Shown: positions 25,620 through 33,240 of the stretch, in pieces | Layout of the letters: each line of letters opens with the position of its first letter | How positions within the stretch are numbered: the stretch's first letter is position 1 | Source of the DNA: Tenacibaculum todarodis | Lineage (GTDB): Bacteria; Bacteroidota; Bacteroidia; Flavobacteriales; Flavobacteriaceae | DNA: 64,000 bases | Direction: 5' to 3' | Assembly (NCBI RefSeq): GCF_001889045.1 | Contig: NZ_CP018155.1 | Coordinates: forward strand, 2,482,001-2,546,000 | The notes under the pieces: generated by a model | The model's input: only the letters and a program-made list of their open reading frames with translations | Database searches by the model: none | What the model was told of the DNA's origin: nothing | Position numbers and translations under genes: made by a program

Positions 25620-26207
25620 ATGGAAAAGTTTACAACATTAAATTCTAGGGCAATTCCGTTACAAATTGAGAATGTAGATACAGACCAAATTATACCTGCA
25701 CGTTTTTTAAAAGCAACAGATAAAAAAGGGTTTGGAGACAATGTTTTTAGAGATTGGAGATACCAAAAAGATGGTTCTGTAAATACAGATTTTGCTTTAA
25801 ACAATGCTAACTATTCTGGAACAATTTTAGTAGCTGGAGATAATTTTGGTTGTGGTTCTAGTAGAGAACATGCAGCTTGGGCTTTAACCGGTTATGGTTT
25901 TAAAGTAGTTGTTTCTAGTTTTTTTGCTGATATTTTTAAAGGTAATGCGCTAAACAATGGTTTGTTACCTGTACAGGTTTCAGAAAGTTTTTTAAAAGAA
26001 CTTTTAAAAACGATAGAAAACACTCCAGAAACAGTAATAAATGTTAATTTAGAAGCACAGACTATTTCTGTAAATAATATCAATTTGTCTGAGTCATTTG
26101 AAATTGATGCGTACAAAAAAACTTGTATGATTAATGGTTATGACGATATTGATTACTTGCTAAGTAAAAAGGCAGTGATTGAGGCTTTTGAAAATGCAAA
26201 TTCTTAA
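25620..26207 (+). CDS. leuD: 3-isopropylmalate dehydratase small subunit
   Basis: A 195-residue swivel-domain subunit that completes the LeuCD isomerase. Diagnostic motifs are [12 protein letters not shown] near the N-terminus and [15 protein letters not shown] in the substrate-binding loop. I choose ATG 25620 because it lies one base after the leuC stop and gives the standard start MEKFTTL. An in-frame ATG at 25593 would add nine residues that overlap leuC and match nothing. A 101-bp interspersed repeat follows before leuB. Confidence 0.96.
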   Translation: MEKFTTLNSRAIPLQIENVDTDQIIPARFLKATDKKGFGDNVFRDWRYQKDGSVNTDFALNNANYSGTILVAGDNFGCGSSREHAAWALTGYGFKVVVSSFFADIFKGNALNNGLLPVQVSESFLKELLKTIENTPETVINVNLEAQTISVNNINLSESFEIDAYKKTCMINGYDDIDYLLSKKAVIEAFENANS

Positions 26208-26212
26208 TAGGC

Positions 26213-26313
26213 GCGTTAGCGATTGAAGTGGCATCCTTTTTTTTAGGAACGAGAAAAAAGATATAATGGAAAGCGCGACTTGGTCCTGAATGCTTTCAGG
26301 ATAAAGTAACGCC
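26213..26313 (+). repeat. interspersed repeat, copy 1 (leuD-leuB spacer)
   Basis: Begins GCGTTAGCGATTGAAGTGGC and ends AGTAACGCC, so the ends are inverted (GCGTTA/TAACGC). An inner TCCTGAA/TTCAGGA stem lies near the right end. The same element is at 46757-46863 on the other strand, differing mainly in the centre. It fills most of the spacer between two genes of one operon and has the same orientation relative to transcription in both places. Confidence 0.85.
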
Positions 26314-26333
26314 CAAACAAAATAAATAATTAG

Positions 26334-27449
26334 ATGAAATTAAAAATAGCAGTTTTACCAGGAGATGGTATTGGTCCAGAAGTAACAGAACAGGCAATTA
26401 AGGCTTTAAATGCAATTGCTTTAGAGTTTGATCATACATTTACGTATAAGCACGCACCCGTTGGTGCAATTGCAATTGATGAAACAGGAAATCCGTTACC
26501 AGAAAAAACATTAGACGTTTGCGAAGCAACAGATGCTATTTTATTTGGAGCTATTGGAGATCCAAAATATGATAATAATCCAGATGCAAAAGTACGTCCA
26601 GAACAGGGTTTATTACGTTTACGCAAGTCTTTAGGTTTGTATGCAAACATAAGACCTGTTAAGGCTTATGAAACATTATTAGATAAATCGCCTTTAAAAA
26701 AGCATATTATTGAAGGTACAGATATTAGTATTTATAGAGAATTAACTGGCGGAATTTACTTTGGCGAAAAGTATTTAAGTGAAGATGGAAATACGGCTTC
26801 GGATTTATGTTTATACACAAAACCAGAAATTAAACGTATTGCTCATTTAGCTTTTAAAGCAGCAGGATCTAGAAATAACAAAGTTACTTTGGTTGATAAA
26901 GCAAATGTTTTAGAAAGTTCTAGATTGTGGAGAAAAGTAGTTGCAGAGGTTGCAAAAGATTATCCAAAAGTAGCATTAGACTTCTTATTTGTTGATAACG
27001 CAGCAATGCAAATGATTTTAAACCCAAAGCAGTTTGATGTTATTTTAACTGAAAATATGTTTGGAGATATAATTAGTGATGAAGCTAGTGTAATTGGTGG
27101 TTCTATTGGTTTATTGGCTTCGGCGTCGGTTGGTGATAAATTTGCAATGTTTGAGCCAATACACGGTTCGTATCCTCAGGCTACAGGAAAAGGAATTGCA
27201 AACCCAATTGCTTCTATTTTATCTGCAGCAATGCTTTTAGATCATTTTGAATTATTTGCTGAAGCAGATTTAATTAGAAAAGCAGTTGAAAAAGCGCTAA
27301 TTCTTAATATAACAACTCCAGATATTAATGCAGATCATAATGTATCTACTTCTAAAGTTGGAGATTTTATAGCTGATTATATTTCTAACCCAAATGACTC
27401 TAATCTTAATTTTAAGAATATTCATTTAGGACAATCTACCATAATATAA
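26334..27449 (+). CDS. leuB: 3-isopropylmalate dehydrogenase
   Basis: A 371-residue NAD-dependent enzyme that oxidises and decarboxylates 3-isopropylmalate to 2-oxoisocaproate. Family motifs are present in order: PGDGIGPEV at the N-terminus, RELTGGIYFG, DKANVLESSRLWR, and the metal- and cofactor-binding LTENMFGDIISDEASVIGGS followed by HGSYPQATGKGIANP. Length is normal for the family. It is separated from leuD by 126 bp that mostly consist of the interspersed repeat, and ends five bases before ppc. Confidence 0.97.
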   Translation: MKLKIAVLPGDGIGPEVTEQAIKALNAIALEFDHTFTYKHAPVGAIAIDETGNPLPEKTLDVCEATDAILFGAIGDPKYDNNPDAKVRPEQGLLRLRKSLGLYANIRPVKAYETLLDKSPLKKHIIEGTDISIYRELTGGIYFGEKYLSEDGNTASDLCLYTKPEIKRIAHLAFKAAGSRNNKVTLVDKANVLESSRLWRKVVAEVAKDYPKVALDFLFVDNAAMQMILNPKQFDVILTENMFGDIISDEASVIGGSIGLLASASVGDKFAMFEPIHGSYPQATGKGIANPIASILSAAMLLDHFELFAEADLIRKAVEKALILNITTPDINADHNVSTSKVGDFIADYISNPNDSNLNFKNIHLGQSTII

Positions 27450-27454
27450 ATTCA

Positions 27455-30034
27455 ATGGCAACACAACCAAAACTCATAAGGTTTAATCAAAACGTACTGT
27501 CTAAATATCAGATATATAACAGTATATTTATGACTTTGCCTTTTGATACAATTACTAAAACAGGTGCTCTTTTACCACTTTTCCATGAGACTTGCCAGAA
27601 AGGATTTTCTCAAAAAGATAACCCTACAACTATTGTAGAAACGTTTTTTAAAAAATATCAATCTAGTAGATCAAAAGAGAGTCAGACTAATTTATTATTC
27701 AGATTCATTCAATATATAGAGCGTCAAGTTGTATTATTTGATGCTATTGAAGATGCTGCTTTTCCATTTGTGAATAACATGGATGGTATTGGAACGTTGC
27801 GTAGTTTAAAAGAAAATGCAACTGCTGAAAATAAATTAGAAGCACTTAAAGCTTACCTTGAAGAATTTAAAGTACGTATTGTATTAACGGCCCATCCAAC
27901 ACAGTTTTATCCAGGTTCAGTTTTAGGTATTATTACTGATTTAACTGAAGCTATACGTGAAAATGATTTACTTAAAATAAACGATCTTTTAGCACAGTTA
28001 GGAAAAACCCCATTTTTTAAACATGAAAAACCTACACCTTATGATGAGGCTGTTAGTTTAATATGGTATTTAGAAAATGTGTTTTATAAATCTTTTGGGT
28101 CAATTTACGATTACATTCAACAAAATATTTTTGACGGAGAACACATTAATAATGATATTATAAATATTGGTTTTTGGCCAGGAGGAGATAGAGATGGAAA
28201 TCCATTTGTAACTCCAGAAATAACATTAAAAGTAGCTAATAGATTACGAGAAACAGTTATTAAAAACTATTATCGTGACATTAGAAGATTAAGAAGAAAA
28301 TTAACATTTGAAGATGTAGAAAACCGTATAACTATATTAGAACGTGAGTTATATAAAATGATTACTAATCAAGAATCAGATTTAACTTTAACGTCTTTTA
28401 ATTCTGAATTAAAGGAAATAAAACAAGTAATTATTGATAAACATCAATCGCTTTATGTTACTGAAGTAAATAGTTTATTGAATAAAATTCACCTTTTCGG
28501 ATTCCATTTTGCAAATTTAGATATTAGACAAGATAGTAGAAAACACGAACAGTTTTTTAATGATATGGTAAACGCTTTAATTGAAAGTGGTAGTGCTATA
28601 TTTCCTAAAAATTATCATGATTTACCAGAAAGCGAACAAGTAAAATTATTGTCTAAAGTTGAAGGCGCAGTAGATTTATCTTTAATTAAAGATGAAGAAA
28701 CGCTGAAGGCTTTAAATACAATGAAAGCTATAAAAACCATTCAAACTACAAATGGTGAAGTAGCAGCAAACCGTTATATTATTAGTAATAATCAAACAAC
28801 TTTACATGTTATGCAGTTGTTTGCAATGCTAAAATTAGTTGCTTTTCAAGATAAATTAACAGTTGATGTTGGGCCTTTATTTGAAACTATTACAGATTTA
28901 GAAAATGCGCCTCAAGTAATGGAAGATTTGTATACAAATCCTGAATATGCTGCGCATTTAAAATCTAGAGGAAACAAGCAAACAATTATGCTTGGTTTTA
29001 GTGATGGAACAAAAGATGGTGGTTATTTAATGGCAAATTGGGCAATCTATAAAGCAAAAGAGAACCTAACTACAATCTCAAGAAAATACGGTGTTACTGT
29101 TATATTCTTTGATGGTCGTGGTGGACCTCCAGCTCGTGGTGGTGGAAAAACACATAATTTTTATGCTTCTCTAGGACCAACAATTGAAGATAAAGAAGTA
29201 CAATTAACAATACAAGGACAAACAATTAGTTCTAATTTTGGAACATTAGATTCGTCTCAATACAACCTAGAACAATTAATTAGTTCAGGTATTTATAATA
29301 GTTTAAGCGATAAAGATTTAAGTATGCTTCCTGAAAATAGAGAAGTAATGACAGATTTATCTGAACGAAGCTATAAGGCATATTCAGATTTTAAGGCGCA
29401 TCCAAAATTCATTTCGTATTTAGAGTACATGAGTACTTTAAAATATTATGCAAAAACTAATATTGGAAGTCGCCCATCAAAAAGAGGAAAGGCAGAAGGT
29501 TTAGTTTTCGAAGATTTAAGAGCAATACCTTTTGTAGGTTCTTGGAGTCAGTTAAAACAAAATGTACCTGGCTTTTTTGGAGTTGGTACTGCTTTAAAAC
29601 ATTATGAAGACACAAATACATTTGAAAAAGTACAAACTTTATTTAAAACTTCTGATTTCTTTAAAACATTGATTGAAAACAGCATGATGTCGTTATCAAA
29701 ATCATTTTTTGATTTAACAAAATACATGAGTGAAGATGAAGAGTACGGTGGTTTCTGGAATGTTATTTATGAAGAATACAAAACTTCTAAACGATTACTT
29801 CTAAAACTTACTGGTTATACAGAACTTATGCAAGAAGAGCCGGCAGGAAGTGCCTCTATTGCAGTTAGAGAGTCTATAGTTTTACCACTGTTAACAATAC
29901 AGCAATATGCTTTAAAGAAAATACAGGAGCTTGAAAAAGCAGAAACTAAAGATGAAGAACAAATAAAAGTTTATGAGAAACTTGTTACACGTTCTCTATT
30001 TGGTAATATAAATGCTAGTAGAAATTCTGCATAA
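27455..30034 (+). CDS. ppc: phosphoenolpyruvate carboxylase
   Basis: An 859-residue cytoplasmic enzyme that carboxylates PEP to oxaloacetate, refilling the TCA cycle. Signature segments are VLTAHPTQ (catalytic His), FWPGGDRDGNPFVT, HFANLDIRQDSRKHE, GFSDGTKDGGY and the PEP-binding loop GRGGPPARGGG. The usual C-terminal end (QTGMRNTG in enterobacteria) is replaced by NINASRNSA, a Bacteroidota variant as I recall, so allosteric control probably differs. It starts five bases after leuB and shares the final terminator. Co-transcription with leucine genes suggests supply of oxaloacetate and aspartate skeletons during amino-acid synthesis, which is inference. Confidence 0.93.
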   Translation: MATQPKLIRFNQNVLSKYQIYNSIFMTLPFDTITKTGALLPLFHETCQKGFSQKDNPTTIVETFFKKYQSSRSKESQTNLLFRFIQYIERQVVLFDAIEDAAFPFVNNMDGIGTLRSLKENATAENKLEALKAYLEEFKVRIVLTAHPTQFYPGSVLGIITDLTEAIRENDLLKINDLLAQLGKTPFFKHEKPTPYDEAVSLIWYLENVFYKSFGSIYDYIQQNIFDGEHINNDIINIGFWPGGDRDGNPFVTPEITLKVANRLRETVIKNYYRDIRRLRRKLTFEDVENRITILERELYKMITNQESDLTLTSFNSELKEIKQVIIDKHQSLYVTEVNSLLNKIHLFGFHFANLDIRQDSRKHEQFFNDMVNALIESGSAIFPKNYHDLPESEQVKLLSKVEGAVDLSLIKDEETLKALNTMKAIKTIQTTNGEVAANRYIISNNQTTLHVMQLFAMLKLVAFQDKLTVDVGPLFETITDLENAPQVMEDLYTNPEYAAHLKSRGNKQTIMLGFSDGTKDGGYLMANWAIYKAKENLTTISRKYGVTVIFFDGRGGPPARGGGKTHNFYASLGPTIEDKEVQLTIQGQTISSNFGTLDSSQYNLEQLISSGIYNSLSDKDLSMLPENREVMTDLSERSYKAYSDFKAHPKFISYLEYMSTLKYYAKTNIGSRPSKRGKAEGLVFEDLRAIPFVGSWSQLKQNVPGFFGVGTALKHYEDTNTFEKVQTLFKTSDFFKTLIENSMMSLSKSFFDLTKYMSEDEEYGGFWNVIYEEYKTSKRLLLKLTGYTELMQEEPAGSASIAVRESIVLPLLTIQQYALKKIQELEKAETKDEEQIKVYEKLVTRSLFGNINASRNSA

Positions 30035-30058
30035 GAAAGAATAATAATTAATAAAGTT

Positions 30059-30096
30059 AGGCCTGTCAATTTTAAAAACTTGACAGGCCTTTTTTT
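30059..30096 (+). terminator. terminator of the leu-ppc operon
   Basis: AGGCCTGTCAA (30059-30069) pairs perfectly with TTGACAGGCCT (30080-30090), followed by six T. It lies 24 bases beyond the ppc stop. Confidence 0.92.
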
Positions 30097-30131
30097 GGTT
30101 TCATTTTGAAAAAATTATGGCATAAAAAAAC

Positions 30132-30158
30132 CTCGAAACAAATATGTTTCGAGATTTT
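30132..30158 (-). terminator. terminator of the porin-PII-amt operon
   Basis: CTCGAAACA (30132-30140) and TGTTTCGAG (30145-30153) form a 9-bp stem with a 4-base loop; the minus strand continues into a T run (30124-30130). It is 26 bases beyond the amt stop and is also flanked by T on the plus side, so it may serve both convergent operons. Confidence 0.85.
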
Positions 30159-30178
30159 TATTTTGAATTTAACTAAAA

Positions 30179-31405
30179 TTAATGCTCGTTCAATCTAAAG
30201 TCTGGATAAGCATCCATACCGTGTTCATGAGCATCAAGACCTTCTAATTCTTCTCTTTCAGAAACTCTAATTCCAACTGTTTTCTTTAAGGTGAAAAATA
30301 TTATAAAAGATGATACAATACATATTGCAGCATAACAAACAACACCTGTTAATTGTGCTAAAAATTTATGATCTGGGTTTGTAGAAAAGATACCAACAGC
30401 TAACGTACCCCAAATACCACAGATTAAGTGTACAGCAATTGCTCCAACTGGGTCATCTAATTTAATTGCATCTACAAAACTAACCGCAAATACAATAAGT
30501 GCTCCAGCAATAGCACCAATTAAAATAGCGCTTTCTGGTGTCATTACATCTGCACCAGCAGTTATACCAACTAAACCTCCTAAAATACCATTTAAAAACA
30601 TTGTTAAATCTAAGTTCTTATACCTGATAAAAGAAACTAAAGCAGCAACTACACCACCTGCAGCAGCAGCTAAGCATGTTGTAACTAACGTTAAAGATGT
30701 TAATGCTGGATCTGCAGAAAGTACAGAACCTCCATTAAATCCAAACCAACCTAACCATAAAATTAAAACACCTGCTGTTGCTAAAGGAATATTATGTCCA
30801 GGAATTGCTTGCGGTTTACCGTCTTTAAATTTACCTATTCTAGATCCAAGTAACCAAACTGCAACTAAAGCAGCCCAACCACCAACAGAGTGAACAAGTG
30901 TAGAACCGGCAAAATCATAGAAACCTAATTGGTCTAAGAATCCTCCACCCCATTTCCATGAACCAGCAATTGGATAAATTAATCCTACATAGATTATTGT
31001 AAAAATCATAAAAGGTCCAATTTTCATTCTTTCTGCAACGGCACCAGAAACTATAGTAGCTGCTGTTGCTGCAAACATTCCTTGAAATAAGAAATCTGTC
31101 CACCAAGTATAACCTCCATCTGCATATTCTGGAGTCATTCCATTTTCTGGAGGTGCAATACCAAAACCAGCAAAGTCTAAAACTCCTGCTGATCCTTCAG
31201 CAAAACCAGGATACATTAAATTAAACCCTACTAAATAGTAAAGCAATAACCCTACAGTAATAATAAAGATATTTTTAAATAGTATGTTTATTGTGTTTTT
31301 TTGTCTTGTTAAACCAATTTCTAAGAATGCAAAACCTGTATGCATAAAGAAAACTAGTGCTGTACAGATCATCATCCACACATTATTTGTAGTAAAAATT
31401 TCCAT
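30179..31405 (-). CDS. amt: ammonium transporter
   Basis: A 408-residue Amt/MEP/Rh-family inner-membrane channel with about eleven transmembrane helices. The paired pore histidines are visible in LVHSVGGWAALV and AVHLICGIWGTL, and the family segment GFNGGSVLSADP with a preceding LGWFGFN is intact. The cytoplasmic C-terminal tail (about 375-408) carries the charged region that PII docks on. It lies seven bases after the PII gene, the classic glnK-amtB pairing, so uptake is probably gated by that protein. Translation of the N-terminus begins directly with the first helix, without a long signal peptide. Confidence 0.96.
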   Translation of the reverse strand: MEIFTTNNVWMMICTALVFFMHTGFAFLEIGLTRQKNTINILFKNIFIITVGLLLYYLVGFNLMYPGFAEGSAGVLDFAGFGIAPPENGMTPEYADGGYTWWTDFLFQGMFAATAATIVSGAVAERMKIGPFMIFTIIYVGLIYPIAGSWKWGGGFLDQLGFYDFAGSTLVHSVGGWAALVAVWLLGSRIGKFKDGKPQAIPGHNIPLATAGVLILWLGWFGFNGGSVLSADPALTSLTLVTTCLAAAAGGVVAALVSFIRYKNLDLTMFLNGILGGLVGITAGADVMTPESAILIGAIAGALIVFAVSFVDAIKLDDPVGAIAVHLICGIWGTLAVGIFSTNPDHKFLAQLTGVVCYAAICIVSSFIIFFTLKKTVGIRVSEREELEGLDAHEHGMDAYPDFRLNEH

Positions 31406-31412
31406 GTTTTTT

Positions 31413-31763
31413 TTATTTAGATATTTTCTTTAAAGTTCCTCCTCCTTTTTCTCCCGTTCGAATTCGATATGCTTCTGAGATATCTGATACAAATATTTTA
31501 CCATCACCAACATCTCCTGTAGCAGCAGATTTAAGTATGGCATCTATAGTTATTTGTTCAAAATCATCATTAACAACTATAGATAAATATCTACGTTGAA
31601 TATCACTTGTACTATAACTTACACCTCTGTAAACGTGACCTTCTTTTTCGTTACCTAAACCAGTAACATCCCAATAAGAGAAGAAGTTTACATCTACATC
31701 ATGTAATGCTTTTTTTACAACAGAAAACTTCGATTTTCTGATAATTGCTTCAATTTTTTTCAT
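31413..31763 (-). CDS. PII nitrogen regulatory protein
   Basis: A 116-residue PII signal protein (GlnB/GlnK family) that reads 2-oxoglutarate and ATP/ADP and controls Amt and nitrogen enzymes. The B-loop TGDVGDGKIFV matches the family. The T-loop is unusual in its first part (GLGNEKEGHVYRGVSYST against the common GFGRQKGH), but Tyr50 aligns with the modified Tyr51 of E. coli PII. The C-loop RTGEKGGG is present. It lies between the porin and amt genes in one operon. By position it is GlnK-like; I do not choose between glnB and glnK from sequence. Confidence 0.93.
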   Translation of the reverse strand: MKKIEAIIRKSKFSVVKKALHDVDVNFFSYWDVTGLGNEKEGHVYRGVSYSTSDIQRRYLSIVVNDDFEQITIDAILKSAATGDVGDGKIFVSDISEAYRIRTGEKGGGTLKKISK

Positions 31764-31796
31764 AATTAAAATTATTAGTTAGTTAATTTGTTTTTT

Positions 31797-32795
31797 TTAG
31801 AAAGAATAAACTGCAGCTAATGTTAATGCAGATACGCTTTTTTCTGCCGCAAAAGCTTCTATTAATCCATCTTCCGAAGAATCATATCTTAAATCTGTAA
31901 TTAATTTTAGGTTATCAGTTAAAGATGCATTAGCTGTTAAAGTTAAAGCAAACACATCTGCATCTGCAGTTCCAGCACTTACTTTAAAGTATTCTGGACG
32001 TAAACCTAAAGCAAAAGTATCTGAGAAAGTATTTTGTAAATATAAAGCAGCACCTGTATAACCAGAATCTGTATCAGAAGAATTTGCATAAGCAGCATTT
32101 ATTCCTAAAAAGAAAGTGTCAGATAAATCAAAACCACCTGTATAATCTAAATATAAAGCATCATCCGCTGATCCATCAGAACCGTAAATTACGTTTAAGA
32201 ATTGGCCTTTGTACCCAATTTGACCACCAATTTGCATATCTCCTCCAAAGTTACCATCAGCACTAGAAATACCGTGTGCATTTGTAAGTGCAAGCATAAA
32301 AGATAAGTCTTCAGAAGAAGTATAATCTAATTTAACTCCTGTATGAGAAAAAGGACCTGCATTAAATAAGTAAGAAACAGTGTAGTTAAAATTTGCTGAA
32401 GGGTTAATAACTTCATAGCCTAAGAAAGTATTGAACTGACCTGCAGTAATTGTTACTTTATCACTTACCTCATAGTAAGCATATAATTGGTTTATTGCTC
32501 CAGCCATATTAGCATCATCTGCTCTTGGTCCAAAAGCAATATCTGCTACAACACCAGTTTTTCCTTTTGTATAAGCAAATACAGTATTTGCAAATCCTAA
32601 ACCAAATCCATTAGCATTTCCAGGATTAGCAATTAGTATTCCAGGGGTTCCAGATCCATCTACAAAATTTGCAGTTCCATACACATCTACGGTTCCGCTT
32701 AAGGTAAATTTGCCTTTTTCTTCTTTGTCTACTTTTTCTTGTCCAGATGCTATTAAGCTAGTTGCTAATAATAAAGTAAAAATAATTTTTTTCAT
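31797..32795 (-). CDS. outer-membrane beta-barrel protein (porin-like) of the ammonium operon
   Basis: A 332-residue secreted protein with a signal peptide (about 1-19, ASGQEKVD at the cleavage region). The rest is alternating beta strands with Gly/Asp/Asn turns and ends in Phe (LAAVYSF), as expected for an outer-membrane barrel. It resembles the porin-like proteins that often sit beside glnB-amt in Bacteroidota. It is the first gene of the operon, 33 bp before PII, with its own -7 box upstream. A role in letting ammonium or small nitrogen compounds through the outer membrane is inferred from position only; the barrel itself is well supported. Confidence 0.82.
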   Translation of the reverse strand: MKKIIFTLLLATSLIASGQEKVDKEEKGKFTLSGTVDVYGTANFVDGSGTPGILIANPGNANGFGLGFANTVFAYTKGKTGVVADIAFGPRADDANMAGAINQLYAYYEVSDKVTITAGQFNTFLGYEVINPSANFNYTVSYLFNAGPFSHTGVKLDYTSSEDLSFMLALTNAHGISSADGNFGGDMQIGGQIGYKGQFLNVIYGSDGSADDALYLDYTGGFDLSDTFFLGINAAYANSSDTDSGYTGAALYLQNTFSDTFALGLRPEYFKVSAGTADADVFALTLTANASLTDNLKLITDLRYDSSEDGLIEAFAAEKSVSALTLAAVYSF

Positions 32796-32828
32796 AATTA
32801 AGTTGTTTTAGTTTATGTATTAAGCCCT

Positions 32829-32836
32829 CAAATCTA
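32829..32836 (-). promoter_or_regulatory. -7 promoter box (TAGATTTG) of the porin-PII-amt operon
   Basis: TAGATTTG on the minus strand lies 33 bases before the porin ATG and is an exact TAnnTTTG match. A T-rich stretch with TTTG lies about 15 bases further upstream, slightly closer than the normal -33 spacing. Confidence 0.5.
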
Positions 32837-32974
32837 TCTCAAAAAATGCTTCAAAAAAAAATATATGGACACAGAAATTTCATTTTTATGATTCTGTTAT
32901 TTTAACATATAAAAATTATTGAGTATGATAAATTTTGGTATTATTTTTTATAAAATTGATATTTTGAAATTATT

Positions 32975-33030
32975 TTATTTTCATTAAAATTTAATTTTTC
33001 ATGAATTATTTTCATTAAAATTTAATTTTT
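32975..33030. repeat. exact 25-bp direct repeat in the amt/gltB divergent region
   Basis: The 25 bases at 32975-32999 recur exactly at 33006-33030, starting 31 bp apart (three helical turns). Each copy contains ATTTTCATTAAAATTTAAT. The 445-bp gap 32796-33240 holds no gene; besides the -7 box and this repeat it is featureless AT-rich DNA. The repeat is placed where a nitrogen regulator serving both divergent operons could bind. Confidence 0.7.
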
Positions 33031-33240
33031 ATCAAATTTTTCGCAATAAAAAATCAATATTTATTGAATTTTACGCATTGCTTATTTGATAGAAAAAAGC
33101 ATCTTTTAATATGCATAATTCTTTTTTTTACCTTCAAATTGTGAATTTCGGAAAAGTGATTCAACTTTTTTTTTAATTGAATACTTGGGTTTATATTAGA
33201 GGTGTAATATGGCGTAAAAGCCTTTAAATTTTTTTTGAAT

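Noticed and set aside
33235..33240. Alternative TTG start of gltB two codons upstream
   Set aside because: ATG 33241 gives the normal N-terminus and places the catalytic Cys at 17; the TTG adds only M-N.
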